64,000 bases of DNA from Actinoplanes palleronii (GCF_016862315.1 NZ_BOMS01000128.1:1-64000); one strand, 5' to 3'. Positions 52,376-62,620 are shown, counted from the first letter of the stretch. Notes: generated from the sequence alone by a model not told the origin. Translations and numbers: made by a program.

Positions 52376-54340
52376 ATGACCGGTCGCTTCCCCATCGAAG
52401 ACGTGACACCGGCGGTGTCCGGTGGCCGCTACCCCGCTAAAGCGGTGGTCGGCGAGCTCGTACCGGTATCCGCGGTGTCCTATCGCGAAGGTCATCACGC
52501 ACTTGGTGTGAATGTGGTATGGCGCGGCCCCGACGGGGAGACGCAGCCTTTCACCCGAATGACCCCCGGTGCGCCGGGGCTCGACCAGTGGCACGCCACG
52601 ATCCGGCCGGACCGGGTCGGCCGGTGGACGTTCACCGTGGAGGCGTTCGACGATCCGTACCGGACGTGGCGCGACGCCGTGGTGAAGAAGATCGGCGCCG
52701 GGCAGGGCGCCGAGGACCTGGCGAACGACCTCGCCGACGGTTCCGACGTGCTGGACCTGGCCACCAAGATCGTGCCGGCCGAGTTCGAGGAGCGGGTCCG
52801 CGACGCGGCCGCCGCGCTGCGCGACGAGCAGCGGTCGCTGTTCTCCCGGGTCACCCCGGCGCTCGACCTCGAGGAGCTGCTCTGGCACAACCCGGTGCGG
52901 CACCTGGTCACCACGACCCGGTCGTTCGCCGTCTGGGTGGATCGCACCCGGGCGCTGTACTCGGCGTGGTACGAGTTCTTCCCGCGCTCGGAGGGCGCCG
53001 TGGTCGGGCCGGACGCCACCCCGATCAAGCACGGCACGTTCCGTACCGCCGCGGAGCGCCTGCCGGCCGTCGCGGCGATGGGCTTCAACGTCGTCTACCT
53101 GCCGCCGATCCACCCGATCGGCAAGATCAACCGCAAGGGCCGGAACAACACCCTGATCGCGCGGCCGGAGGACGTCGGCTCGCCGTGGGCGATCGGGTCG
53201 GACGAGGGCGGCCACGACGCGATCCACCCGCAGCTGGGCACGCTCGAGGACTTCATCGCGTTCCGCGAGAAGGCCGAGGAGCTGGGCATGGAGGTCGCGC
53301 TCGACCTCGCCCTGCAGGCCGCGCCGGACCACCCGTGGGTCAAGGAACACCCGGAGTTCTTCACCACCAAGGCCGACGGCACGATCGCGTTCGCCGAGAA
53401 CCCGCCCAAGAAGTACCAGGACATCTACCCGATCAACTGGGACAACTCGTACCGCGCGCTGCGCGACGAGGTGTACCGCGTGGTGATGCACTGGGTGAAC
53501 GCCGGCGTGAAGATCTTCCGGGTGGACAACCCGCACACCAAGGCGGTCAACTTCTGGCAGTGGCTGATCCCGAAGGTCAAGGAGACCGACCCGGACGTGC
53601 TGTTCCTGGCCGAGGCGTTCACCCGGCCGGCCATGATGAACGGGCTCGGCAAGATCGGCTTCACGCAGTCGTACACGTACTTCACCTGGCGCACCACCGC
53701 CGCGGAGATGCGCGAGTACATGCAGGAGCTGCTCACCTCGATCGACTGGATGCGGCCGAACTTCTGGCCCAACACCCCGGACATCCTGCACGAGTCGCTG
53801 CAGCACGGCGGCCCGGCGATGTTCAAGATCCGCTCGGTTCTCGCGTCGATGCTCACCCCGTCCTGGGGCCTGTACTCCGGTTACGAGCTGTTCGAGCACG
53901 TGGCCCGGCCCGGCGCCGAGGAGTACATCGACAACGAGAAGTTCGAGCTCAAGCCGCGCGACTACGCCGCCGCCGAGAAGGCCGGCCGGTCGCTCGCGCC
54001 GTACCTCACCAAGCTGAACCGGATCCGCGAGCAGAACCCCGCGCTTCATTGGCTCCGCAACCTGCGATTCCACGAGATCGACAACGGCTCGCTGCTGTGT
54101 TTCTCCAAGCGTGACCCGGAGACCGGCAACACCGTGCTGGCGATCGTCTCGTTCGACTCTGCCAACGTGCAGTGGGGTAACACCACTCTGGACATGCCGG
54201 CGCTCGGCCTCGACTGGCACGAGCGTTTCACCGTGATCGATCAGATCAGCGGGGCGACGTACGAGTGGGGGCAGTACAACGCGGTCCGGATCGACCCCTA
54301 TGTCGAACCGGCGCACATCTTCGTGGTGCAGGCGGGGTAA
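52376..54340 (+). CDS. glgE: alpha-1,4-glucan:maltose-1-phosphate maltosyltransferase GlgE
   Basis: The 654-residue GH13_3 enzyme adds maltosyl units from maltose-1-phosphate to alpha-1,4-glucan. An N-terminal Ig-like domain (about 1-110) and helical insertion precede the barrel. The catalytic nucleophile is Asp384 in FRVDNPHTK, the acid/base Glu is in FLAEAFTRP, and the C-terminal domain includes LHWLRNLRFHE. The ATG at 52376 follows GGTGGAG. It heads the operon glgE-treS-mak-glgB, with treS 11 bases downstream. The full length argues for an active enzyme. Confidence 0.96.
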   Translation: MTGRFPIEDVTPAVSGGRYPAKAVVGELVPVSAVSYREGHHALGVNVVWRGPDGETQPFTRMTPGAPGLDQWHATIRPDRVGRWTFTVEAFDDPYRTWRDAVVKKIGAGQGAEDLANDLADGSDVLDLATKIVPAEFEERVRDAAAALRDEQRSLFSRVTPALDLEELLWHNPVRHLVTTTRSFAVWVDRTRALYSAWYEFFPRSEGAVVGPDATPIKHGTFRTAAERLPAVAAMGFNVVYLPPIHPIGKINRKGRNNTLIARPEDVGSPWAIGSDEGGHDAIHPQLGTLEDFIAFREKAEELGMEVALDLALQAAPDHPWVKEHPEFFTTKADGTIAFAENPPKKYQDIYPINWDNSYRALRDEVYRVVMHWVNAGVKIFRVDNPHTKAVNFWQWLIPKVKETDPDVLFLAEAFTRPAMMNGLGKIGFTQSYTYFTWRTTAAEMREYMQELLTSIDWMRPNFWPNTPDILHESLQHGGPAMFKIRSVLASMLTPSWGLYSGYELFEHVARPGAEEYIDNEKFELKPRDYAAAEKAGRSLAPYLTKLNRIREQNPALHWLRNLRFHEIDNGSLLCFSKRDPETGNTVLAIVSFDSANVQWGNTTLDMPALGLDWHERFTVIDQISGATYEWGQYNAVRIDPYVEPAHIFVVQAG

Positions 54341-54351
54341 GGGGACACCTG

Positions 54352-56109
54352 ATGGAGTTGACGAGCGAGCACGACCCGGCAGAGGGCAGTCACACCGAGG
54401 ACGGCGTGGTCGAACACCCGTCCGCGGACGACTTCGGCCATGCCCGGGCGCTGCCGGCGGACCGCACCTGGTTCCAGCGTGCGGTCTTCTACGAGGTTCT
54501 GGTCCGGGCGTTCTACGACTCCGGATCGGACGGCGGCGGCGACCTGCGCGGCCTGATCGAGAGACTGGACTACCTGCAATGGCTCGGCGTCGACTGCCTC
54601 TGGCTGCCGCCGTTCTACGACTCGCCGCTGCGCGACGGCGGGTACGACATCCGTGACTTCTACAAGGTGCTGCCCGAGTTCGGCACGGTCGAGGACTTCG
54701 TGGCGCTGCTGGACGCGGCGCACAAGCGCGGCATCCGGGTGATCACCGACCTGGTCATGAACCACACGTCCGACTCGCACCCGTGGTTCCAGGCGTCCCG
54801 GCACGAGCCGGACGGCCCGTACGGGGACTTCTACGTCTGGAACGACACCAGCGACAAGTACCAGGACGCCCGGATCATCTTCGTCGACACCGAGGAGTCG
54901 AACTGGACGTTCGACCCGGTGCGGCGGCAGTTCTACTGGCACCGGTTCTTCTCGCACCAGCCGGACCTCAACTACGAGAACCCGGCCGTGCAGGAGGCCA
55001 TGCTCGACGTCCTCCGGTTCTGGCTGGACCTGGGCATCGACGGGTTCCGGCTGGACGCGGTGCCGTACCTCTTCGAGGAGGAGGGCACCAACTGCGAGAA
55101 CCTGCCGGCCACCCACGCGTTCCTCAAGCACTGCCGCAAGGTGATCGACGACGAGTTCCCGGGCCGGGTGCTGCTGGCCGAGGCGAACCAGTGGCCGGCC
55201 GACGTCGTCGAGTATTTCGGTGACGCGAAGTCCGGCGGCGACGAGTGCCACATGGCGTTCCACTTCCCGCTGATGCCGCGGATCTTCATGGCGGTGCGGC
55301 GCGAGTCGCGCTTCCCGATCTCGGAGATCATGGCGCAGACGCCGGCCATCCCGGAGAACACCCAGTGGGGCATCTTCCTGCGCAACCACGACGAGCTCAC
55401 GCTCGAGATGGTCACCGACGAAGAGCGCGACTACATGTTCTCGGAATACGCCAAGGACCCGCGGATGAAGGCCAACGTCGGCATCCGCCGCCGGCTGGCC
55501 CCGCTGCTGGAGAACGACCGGAACCAGATCGAGCTGTTCACCGCCCTGCTGCTGTCGCTGCCCGGCTCGCCGGTGCTGTACTACGGCGACGAGATCGGGA
55601 TGGGTGACAACATCTGGCTCGGCGACCGCGACGGTGTGCGTACCCCGATGCAGTGGACGCCGGACCGCAACGCCGGCTTCTCCACCGCGACTCCCGGCCG
55701 GCTCTACCTCCCGGTCAACCAGGATCCGGTGTACGGGTACCAGGCGGTCAACGTGGAGGCCCAGCGGGACAGCGCGACGTCCCTGCTGAACTGGACCCGC
55801 ACCATGCTGGCGGTGCGCCGCAGGCACGAGGCGTTCGCCGTCGGCACGTTCCGTGAGCTGGGCGGATCCAACCCCTCGGTGCTGGCCTACCTCCGGGAGT
55901 ACGGCGACGACGTGGTGCTCTGCGTGAACAACCTGTCGCGGTTCCCGCAGCCCATCGAGCTCAACCTCCAGCACTGGAACGGGTACACCCCGGTGGAGCT
56001 GACCGGGCACGTCAACTTCCCGCGCATCGGCCAGTTGCCGTACCTTCTGACCCTCCCGGGACACGGTTTCTACTGGTTCCAGTTGTGCGGGTCTGAGGAG
56101 AAGCAATGA
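54352..56109 (+). CDS. treS: trehalose synthase (maltose alpha-D-glucosyltransferase)
   Basis: The 585-residue GH13 enzyme interconverts trehalose and maltose. Motifs are VITDLVMNHTSDSHPWF, the nucleophile in GIDGFRLDAVPYL, the acid/base Glu in LLAEANQW and FLRNHDELTLE. It lacks the fused maltokinase domain found in some relatives; that function is in the next gene. The ATG at 54352 is 11 bases after glgE. The stop overlaps the maltokinase start (ATGA). Confidence 0.96.
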   Translation: MELTSEHDPAEGSHTEDGVVEHPSADDFGHARALPADRTWFQRAVFYEVLVRAFYDSGSDGGGDLRGLIERLDYLQWLGVDCLWLPPFYDSPLRDGGYDIRDFYKVLPEFGTVEDFVALLDAAHKRGIRVITDLVMNHTSDSHPWFQASRHEPDGPYGDFYVWNDTSDKYQDARIIFVDTEESNWTFDPVRRQFYWHRFFSHQPDLNYENPAVQEAMLDVLRFWLDLGIDGFRLDAVPYLFEEEGTNCENLPATHAFLKHCRKVIDDEFPGRVLLAEANQWPADVVEYFGDAKSGGDECHMAFHFPLMPRIFMAVRRESRFPISEIMAQTPAIPENTQWGIFLRNHDELTLEMVTDEERDYMFSEYAKDPRMKANVGIRRRLAPLLENDRNQIELFTALLLSLPGSPVLYYGDEIGMGDNIWLGDRDGVRTPMQWTPDRNAGFSTATPGRLYLPVNQDPVYGYQAVNVEAQRDSATSLLNWTRTMLAVRRRHEAFAVGTFRELGGSNPSVLAYLREYGDDVVLCVNNLSRFPQPIELNLQHWNGYTPVELTGHVNFPRIGQLPYLLTLPGHGFYWFQLCGSEEKQ

Positions 56110-57419
56110 CGCTGCCCTACGCCGAATGGTTACCGACACAGCGCTGGTACGCGGGACGCAGCCGGGTGCTCGCCTCGGTGAAGCAGGCCTCGGCCACCCC
56201 GCTGGGTGACAGCCTCGAGCTGGTCCTGCTCGACGTCTCGTACACCGACGGCAGTTCGGAGCGCTACCAGCTGGTGGTGGCGTACGGATCCCTGCCGATC
56301 CCGGAGTACAGCGCGGTGGCCACGATCGGCACCGACGACGCGGGCCGGACCGGCTACGACGCGCTCTACGACGCGTCGGCCGCCCGGCACCTGCTCGAGC
56401 TGATCGACAGGTCCGAGCCGGTCGGCGACCTGATCTTCACCAAGGAGCCGGGCGTCGACCTGCCGCTGGACAGCTGGCCGCGGGTGTTCGACGCCGAGCA
56501 GAGCAACACCAGCGTGATCTTCGAGCAGGACGCGATCCTCAAGCTGTTCCGCCGGGTCACCTGCGGGATCAACCCGGACATCGAGCTGAACCGGGTGCTG
56601 GGCCGGGCGGAGAACCCGCACGTGGCGCGGCTGCTGGGGTCGTTCGAGGCCTCCGACGATGGTGGCCAGTGTTCGCTGGGTATGGTCACGGCGTACGCGG
56701 CGAACTCGGCCGAGGGCTGGGCGATGGCCACCGCGTCGGCCCGTGACCTGTTCGCCGACGCCGAGCTCGCCGCCGACCAGGTGGGCGGGGACTTCCAGGG
56801 CGAGTCGTACCGGCTGGGCGAGGCGGTCGCCTCGGTGCACCTGACCCTCGCCGCCGAGCTGGGCGCCGGACCGGCGCCGTTCCCGCTCGACGCGGTCCTG
56901 GCCCGGCTGCGCACCGCCGCCAACGCGGTGCCCGAGCTGCAGCAGCACGTCCCGGCGATCACCGAGCGGTTCACCGCGCTGACCGGTGAGCAGGTGACCG
57001 TCCAGCGGGTGCACGGCGACCTGCACCTCGGCCAGGTGCTGCGCACCCCGGAGGCCTGGCTGCTGATCGACTTCGAGGGTGAGCCGGGCCAGCCACTGGA
57101 CGAGCGACGGCTGCCGGACTCACCGCTGCGCGACGTGGCGGGCATCCTGCGCTCCTACGAGTACGCGGCCTACCAGCTGCTCGTCGACCAGGACGACGAC
57201 GAGCACCTGGCGGCCCGGGCCCGCGAGTGGGTCGACCGCAACCGGGCCGGGTTCTGCGACGGGTACGCGCACGCGGCCGGCATCGACCCGCGCGAGCAGG
57301 CGGCGCTGCTGGCGGCATACGAGCTGGACAAGGCGGTCTACGAGGCCGCGTACGAAGCCCGGCACCGTCCCGGATGGCTGCGGATCCCCCTGCGGTCCAT
57401 CACGCGGCTGGTCGGCTGA
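56106..57419 (+). CDS. mak: maltokinase (Pep2/Mak)
   Basis: The 437-residue aminoglycoside-phosphotransferase-like kinase makes maltose-1-phosphate from maltose and ATP, feeding GlgE. Visible marks are the N-terminal WLPTQRWYAGRSR, the kinase HGDLHLGQVL catalytic loop near residue 304, and DFEGEPGQPLDERR metal site. The length is typical for mycobacterial Mak. The start overlaps treS by four bases; glgB begins 23 bases after its stop. Confidence 0.95.
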   Translation: MTLPYAEWLPTQRWYAGRSRVLASVKQASATPLGDSLELVLLDVSYTDGSSERYQLVVAYGSLPIPEYSAVATIGTDDAGRTGYDALYDASAARHLLELIDRSEPVGDLIFTKEPGVDLPLDSWPRVFDAEQSNTSVIFEQDAILKLFRRVTCGINPDIELNRVLGRAENPHVARLLGSFEASDDGGQCSLGMVTAYAANSAEGWAMATASARDLFADAELAADQVGGDFQGESYRLGEAVASVHLTLAAELGAGPAPFPLDAVLARLRTAANAVPELQQHVPAITERFTALTGEQVTVQRVHGDLHLGQVLRTPEAWLLIDFEGEPGQPLDERRLPDSPLRDVAGILRSYEYAAYQLLVDQDDDEHLAARAREWVDRNRAGFCDGYAHAAGIDPREQAALLAAYELDKAVYEAAYEARHRPGWLRIPLRSITRLVG

Positions 57420-57442
57420 GACCCCCTGTGAAGGAAGCGAAG

Positions 57443-59593
57443 ATGATCGGGCACACCACCCCTGCGCTCGCCGCCGACCAGCGCGCGATGAACGCGGTGA
57501 TCTCCGGCGACACCCACGATCCGCACGCCGTGCTCGGCGCGCACCCGGGCGGGGGCCACACCGTCATCCGGACCCTGCGCAAGGGCGCCGAGAAGGTCAC
57601 CCTCCTGGTCGAGGGCGAGCCGCACGAGATGACCAAGGTCCACGACGACGGGATCTTCGCGGCCGAGCTGCCCGGGACGGTCCTGGACTACCGGCTCGAC
57701 GTGGACGGGACGCAGCACGACGACCCGTACCGGCACCTGCCCACCCTGGGCGAGCTGGACCTGCACCTGATCGGTGAGGGCCGGCACGAGAAGCTGTGGA
57801 CGGTGCTCGGCGCCCAGGCGCGCGAGACCGGGGTGGCGTTCGCGGTGTGGGCGCCGGGCGCCCGCGGTGTCCAGGTGGTCGGCGACTTCGCCGGCTGGGG
57901 GCCGCAGGACGGCTGGCCGATGCGCTCGCTCGGCTCCAGCGGCGTCTGGGAGGTCTACGTCCCGGCCGCGCACACCGGCACCAAGTACAAGTTCAAGATC
58001 CTCGGGCGGGACGGGGTGTGGCGTGAGCACGCCGACCCGATGGCCCAGCACAACGAGATCCCGCCGGCCACCGCCTCGGTGGTGTTCCAGTCCTCGTACG
58101 AGTGGCAGGACGCCGCCTGGATGCGCGAGCGGGCGACCAAGTCCTGGCACCAGGAGCCGGTCAGCTGCTACGAGGTGCACCTCGGCTCGTGGCGGCCCGG
58201 CCTGTCGTACGTGGAACTGGCCGAGCAGCTGGTCGCGTACGTCGTCGAGACCGGCTTCACCCACGTCGAGCTGATGCCGGTGATGGAGCACCCGTTCGGC
58301 GGCTCGTGGGGCTACCAGGTCACCGGGTACTTCGCGCCGACGTCCCGGTTCGGCAACCCGGACGAGTTCCGGTTCCTGGTCGACAAGCTGCACGAGGCCG
58401 GCATCGGCGTGATCCTGGACTGGGTCCCGGCGCACTTCCCGAAGGACGAGTGGGCGCTGGCCCGCTTCGACGGCACCCCGCTCTACGAGCACGGCGACTG
58501 GCGGCGCGGCGAGCACCCGGACTGGGGCACGTACGTCTTCGACTTCGGCCGCAAGGAGGTCCGCAACTTCCTGGTGGCCAACGCGCTCTACTGGTGCGAG
58601 GAGTTCCACGCCGACGGCCTGCGGGTCGACGCCGTCGCGTCGATGCTCTACCTGGACTACTCGCGCAAGGAAGGCGAGTGGACCCCGAACCAGTACGGCG
58701 GCCGGGAGAACCTGGACGCGATCAGCTTCCTGCAGGAGATGAACGCGACCGTCTACAAGAACCACCCCGGCGTGATCACCATCGCCGAGGAGTCCACCGC
58801 GTGGCCGGGTGTCACCCGCCCCACCCACCTGGGCGGCCTGGGCTTCGGCTTCAAGTGGAACATGGGCTGGATGAACGACACCCTCTCCTACATGGAGAAG
58901 GAGCCGATCCACCGGCAGTGGCACCACCACCAGATGACCTTCGCCACGGTGTACGCCTGGAGCGAGAACTACGTCCTGCCGATCAGCCACGACGAGGTGG
59001 TGCACGGCAAGGGCTCACTGACCGGCAAGATGCCCGGTGACCAGTGGCAGAAGCTCGCCAACACCCGGGCGCTGCTCGGTTTCATGTGGGCGTTCACCGG
59101 CAAGCAGCTGCTGTTCATGGGCGCCGAGATGGGCGACCTGCGGGAGTGGAGCGAGGAGCGCGGCCTCGACTGGGACCTGCTCCAGGACCCGCAGTTCGGC
59201 GGGATCAAGGGCCTGGTGAGCGACCTGAACCGGGTCTACAAGCAGTCGCCGGCGATCTGGACGCAGGACACCTCGGCGTCCGGCTTCCGCTGGATCACCA
59301 GCGACGACTCGCAGCACAACACGTTCTCGTTCGTCCGCTTCGCGCCGAACGGCGACACCCTGGCGTGCATCGTCAACTTCGCCGCCGTCCCGCACGACAA
59401 CTACCGGATCGGCCTGCCCCGGGCCGGCCGCTGGACCGAGGTCATCAACACCGACAGCGAGCTGTACGGCGGCTCCGGCGTCGGCAACATGGGCGCGGTC
59501 GAGGCCGAGCACATCCCGTGGCACGGCTTCGACTCCTCGGCGGCCCTGCGGGTGCCGCCGCTCGGCGCCCTCTGGCTCAAGCTGGAGAGCTGA
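57443..59593 (+). CDS. glgB: 1,4-alpha-glucan branching enzyme
   Basis: The 716-residue GH13_9 enzyme introduces alpha-1,6 branches. It has the N-terminal N1 region, a CBM48 (about 105-200, FAVWAPGARGVQVVGDF), and the barrel with DWVPAHFPKDEWAL. The nucleophile is in GLRVDAVASMLYLDYSR, the acid/base Glu in TIAEESTAWPG, and then comes LPISHDEVVHGKGSL. The ATG at 57443 follows AAGGAAGCGAAG; an in-frame GTG five codons earlier would include that site. It is the last gene of the GlgE operon, with a terminator just beyond. Confidence 0.96.
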   Translation: MIGHTTPALAADQRAMNAVISGDTHDPHAVLGAHPGGGHTVIRTLRKGAEKVTLLVEGEPHEMTKVHDDGIFAAELPGTVLDYRLDVDGTQHDDPYRHLPTLGELDLHLIGEGRHEKLWTVLGAQARETGVAFAVWAPGARGVQVVGDFAGWGPQDGWPMRSLGSSGVWEVYVPAAHTGTKYKFKILGRDGVWREHADPMAQHNEIPPATASVVFQSSYEWQDAAWMRERATKSWHQEPVSCYEVHLGSWRPGLSYVELAEQLVAYVVETGFTHVELMPVMEHPFGGSWGYQVTGYFAPTSRFGNPDEFRFLVDKLHEAGIGVILDWVPAHFPKDEWALARFDGTPLYEHGDWRRGEHPDWGTYVFDFGRKEVRNFLVANALYWCEEFHADGLRVDAVASMLYLDYSRKEGEWTPNQYGGRENLDAISFLQEMNATVYKNHPGVITIAEESTAWPGVTRPTHLGGLGFGFKWNMGWMNDTLSYMEKEPIHRQWHHHQMTFATVYAWSENYVLPISHDEVVHGKGSLTGKMPGDQWQKLANTRALLGFMWAFTGKQLLFMGAEMGDLREWSEERGLDWDLLQDPQFGGIKGLVSDLNRVYKQSPAIWTQDTSASGFRWITSDDSQHNTFSFVRFAPNGDTLACIVNFAAVPHDNYRIGLPRAGRWTEVINTDSELYGGSGVGNMGAVEAEHIPWHGFDSSAALRVPPLGALWLKLES

Positions 59594-59598
59594 TCGTC

Positions 59599-59630
59599 GC
59601 GGGCGCGTCCTCGGCAGAGGGCGCGCCCGC
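59599..59630. terminator. terminator between glgB and the acetyltransferase gene
   Basis: GCGGGCGCG and CGCGCCCGC pair across a 14-base loop. It lies between two convergent genes and 6 bases after the glgB stop, so it may serve both. Confidence 0.7.
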
Positions 59631-59634
59631 TCGG

Positions 59635-60198
59635 TCAGACCAGGTCGGCGTCGAGGTGCGCGGCGGAGTCGCGGGCCAGCCACTCCTGGTCGAGGATCCC
59701 GAAGATCAGGTCGTCGGTCCACTCGCCCTTGATGAAGGTCTGCTGCCGCAGCAGCCCCTCCCGGGTGAAGCCGAGCCGCTCCATCAGCGCCGCCGACGCC
59801 ACGTTGCGCGCGTCGCACTCCCCCATCACCCGGTGCAGCCCCTGCAGCCGGAACAACCGGTCCAGCACGGCGCTCACCGCCTCGGTCGCCAGACCCCTTT
59901 TCTGGTACGCCGTGGCCAGCGTGAAACCGATCTCCGCCTGCCGCCCGTTGTCGTGCAGCCGCACCGCCACGTCCCCGACCAGCACCCGCTCCGCGGTCAG
60001 CTCGATCGCGTACTGGAACCAGCCCGGCTTGTCCGGCGAGCTCTCGGCGAAGTTCCGCACCGCGAGGTCGGCCTTGTTCAGCGGGAACGGCGCGTCCCAC
60101 GACTGGTACCGCGCCACGCCCGGATCCGACCGGTACTCGGCGAGCGCCACCGCATCCGACGCCCGAAACCTCCGCAGGATCAACCGCTCCGTAGCCAT
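59635..60198 (-). CDS. GNAT family N-acetyltransferase (RimJ/RimL type)
   Basis: The 187-residue protein is a RimJ/RimL-like acetyltransferase. It shows TERLILRRFRASDA at the N-terminus, EIGFTLATAYQKRGLATEAV (acetyl-CoA loop with Q-K-R-G-L-A), RVMGECDARNVASAALMERLGF, and the late EGLLRQQTFIKGEWTD strand. Such enzymes acetylate N-termini or small amines; the substrate is unknown. I chose ATG at 60196-60198; a GTG two codons earlier is possible. It is a single-gene unit. Confidence 0.9.
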   Translation of the reverse strand: MATERLILRRFRASDAVALAEYRSDPGVARYQSWDAPFPLNKADLAVRNFAESSPDKPGWFQYAIELTAERVLVGDVAVRLHDNGRQAEIGFTLATAYQKRGLATEAVSAVLDRLFRLQGLHRVMGECDARNVASAALMERLGFTREGLLRQQTFIKGEWTDDLIFGILDQEWLARDSAAHLDADLV

Positions 60199-60286
60199 CA
60201 GCACCCGACGAGGATACGTCGCACCGCCGGTGGAAACGCTGCGGCGGCAGTGGCGGGGCGCCCCGGAGCCGGATGGATCGGGTGGG

Positions 60287-62611
60287 TCAGGAGCCGAGCA
60301 GGATGTCGTCGACGACGATGACGTCGCCGACCGGGGCGGTGCCGCCGCTGGCGAAGGCGTACCCGAGCAGCGCGGTCGTCCCGGTGGCCGTGGGCGCGAC
60401 GGCGGTGGCGACCACCGTGCCGCCCACCGCGACCGTCGCGGCGGCCGGGGTGGCCTGCACCCGGATCGTGCTCCACCGGCCGACCGGCACCACGCCGGCG
60501 CCGGTGAGCGCCCGCCAGGCCGACCCGTCGTACCGGGCCAGGCTGCCGTCGGTGCGGACCGCGAAGTGGTACGCCACCACCGACGCGCCGGCGCTGGTGC
60601 GTCCCAGCACGTCGACGAGGAATCCGCTGGTCAGCGCGACCGGCTCGGCCCGGAACTCCAGCGTGCGGGTCGCCGCGGCGGCGGCCGGCCAGGCCACCTT
60701 GGCCATCGCGGTCGCCGACGAGTCGGACAGCCGCAGCGCCCGGCTGCTGCCGTCGACGCCGCTGCGGGTCACCCACGCCTGGCTGAGGTCGGTGAAGCCG
60801 CGCGGCCGGTTGTTCACCGGGTCGTTCTCGAACGAGTTCACCGTCGAGTACAGCTCCAGCTCGTTCAGGAACACGCAGCCGGCGCCGAGCTCGGCCTCGC
60901 ACGACGCGGACGGGTCGACGACCACCCGCAGGTAGCGCGCCGTGACCGCGGCCAGGGTGAAGTACTCCAGCGCCAGGTGCGTCCGGTTCGCCGCGGTCAC
61001 GATCGGGGCGCCCCAGGTCACGCCGTCGGTGGAGGCGTAGACCGTGGCGCTGGACGCCAGGCCGTGGCGCAGGCTGAGCCCGAGCCGGGTGAGCTGGTAC
61101 TCGCGGTCCAGCCGCAGCTCGTAGGTGCCCGCTCCGCTGCCGGCCGCCCGTACCGCGCTGGACCAGTAGTCGGTGCTGCCGTCGAACGCGCCGGCCGGGC
61201 CGGTGCGCGGGTGCGCCCCGGGTGCGGCGGTCAGGTCCGTGGTGACCTGCACCTGGCCGAGGCGGTACTTGGTGGCCAGGTCGATCTTGCCGACGTCCGG
61301 GGTGAGGACGTCGACGTAGCGGCGCCAGATCCGGTTGCCGTCGTCGATCGTGTACCCGCTGTCCCCGGCCGGGCAGGACCAGGTCACGTCGCAGTTGTCA
61401 CCGACCTGCAGCAGCCGGTTGCTCTCCACCCCGGCCACCGCGGTGTTGCCGGTCGAGCCGTGCGAGCGGTACCCGGTGGTCGGGCAGTTGCGGTAGGTCA
61501 GCTGGCCGACCCAGCCGGTGCCCTGGCCGTTGGTGGAGATCGCCACCCAGTTGTCCGGCCGCCCGCTGCTGAGCACCATCACGCCGTTCGGCATCAGCTG
61601 CAGCTGCGGGAAGATGCCGAGCAGCTTCGGGTTGGCGTCGTCGAACTGGTCGTACCCGTTCGGGAACGACACTGCGAGGGTCTGCGGGGCGGCCCAGGTG
61701 GCGCCGCCGTCGGTGGACGTCGTCCAGCGCGGGGTGTCCAGGTTGAAGGCGGTCGTGCCGTTCCAGAGGTGGTGCCGGGTCACCGCGAGCAGCTTGCCGC
61801 TGGGCAGGGCCGCGATGCCGGCCTCCGGGTAGCCGTGCGTGCCGGTGCTGTCGTAGGCGATGGTGCCGCGGGTGACGAAGCTGCGCCCGCCGTCGGTGCT
61901 CGCGGCCACGTACGACGCGTGCTGCCCGGCCCGGCCACCGCCCGGGTGGTTCGCGCCGAACGAGAGGTAGTAGCTGACCAGCACGGTGCCGTCGCCGAGC
62001 TGCAGGGGCGCGCCGTGCGTCCGGATGCCGCCGTCCAGCACGGCGCCGCCGAGCTGCACGACGGCCGGGGTGGTGGTCCAGGTGAGACCGCCGTCGGTGG
62101 ACCGGTGCACGCCGAACGTGGCGCTGCTCGTGGTGATCGCGGCCGGGATGAAGTCGATGCCGAGCAGCGACCCGTCCCGCAGCGAGGTGACCGGGACACC
62201 GGGGTCGTGGGCGTAGGAGGCGGCCGGGAACGTGAGCCCGCCGTCGGTGGAGGTCACCTGGCCGGGCGGGGTCCGGTCGGTGCCGACGTCCAGGCCCTCG
62301 CTGAAGGTGGCGGTCACCGTCCGGCGCGGGCTGCCGTCCGCGTTCACCTCGTCCCGGGCACTGACCTTGGGGAAGGCCGCCTGGGCGCCGGTCGTGGCGT
62401 GGACCGTGCCCAGCTCACCGGCCCCGCCGACGTTCAGCACGTAGTCGGTGGCGCTGGGGCCGGTGCCGGAGACCGGGCTGCCGGTGACCGGGGTGGCGCA
62501 GGTCGCGTCGTCCGAGGTGGCCGCGTGCGCCGCGGACGGCGGCAGGGCGAGCCACCCGGACACCGCGATGAGTACCGCGACCGTCAGTGCTCCCGTGGAT
62601 CTGCGTGACAT
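60287..62611 (-). CDS. secreted BNR-repeat exo-alpha-sialidase-like protein with F5/8 and LamG-like domains
   Basis: The 774-residue protein has a signal peptide (cleavage near AHA-A at about residue 31). A six-bladed sialidase-like propeller (about 60-390) carries several Asp boxes of the form STDGG-x-[TS]-[FW]. A discoidin-type (F5/8, CBM32) domain covers about 390-585 and a C-terminal LamG-like carbohydrate-binding domain about 590-774. The catalytic Arg triad and Tyr cannot be assigned with certainty, so it could act on other glycans. ATG at 62609-62611 follows GAGGAC. An inverted repeat lies directly upstream. Confidence 0.85.
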   Translation of the reverse strand: MSRRSTGALTVAVLIAVSGWLALPPSAAHAATSDDATCATPVTGSPVSGTGPSATDYVLNVGGAGELGTVHATTGAQAAFPKVSARDEVNADGSPRRTVTATFSEGLDVGTDRTPPGQVTSTDGGLTFPAASYAHDPGVPVTSLRDGSLLGIDFIPAAITTSSATFGVHRSTDGGLTWTTTPAVVQLGGAVLDGGIRTHGAPLQLGDGTVLVSYYLSFGANHPGGGRAGQHASYVAASTDGGRSFVTRGTIAYDSTGTHGYPEAGIAALPSGKLLAVTRHHLWNGTTAFNLDTPRWTTSTDGGATWAAPQTLAVSFPNGYDQFDDANPKLLGIFPQLQLMPNGVMVLSSGRPDNWVAISTNGQGTGWVGQLTYRNCPTTGYRSHGSTGNTAVAGVESNRLLQVGDNCDVTWSCPAGDSGYTIDDGNRIWRRYVDVLTPDVGKIDLATKYRLGQVQVTTDLTAAPGAHPRTGPAGAFDGSTDYWSSAVRAAGSGAGTYELRLDREYQLTRLGLSLRHGLASSATVYASTDGVTWGAPIVTAANRTHLALEYFTLAAVTARYLRVVVDPSASCEAELGAGCVFLNELELYSTVNSFENDPVNNRPRGFTDLSQAWVTRSGVDGSSRALRLSDSSATAMAKVAWPAAAAATRTLEFRAEPVALTSGFLVDVLGRTSAGASVVAYHFAVRTDGSLARYDGSAWRALTGAGVVPVGRWSTIRVQATPAAATVAVGGTVVATAVAPTATGTTALLGYAFASGGTAPVGDVIVVDDILLGS

Positions 62612-62620
62612 CAAGTCCTC

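Noticed and set aside
52283..54316. 677-codon minus-strand open frame
   Set aside because: It is antisense to glgE, whose catalytic motifs and operon position are certain.
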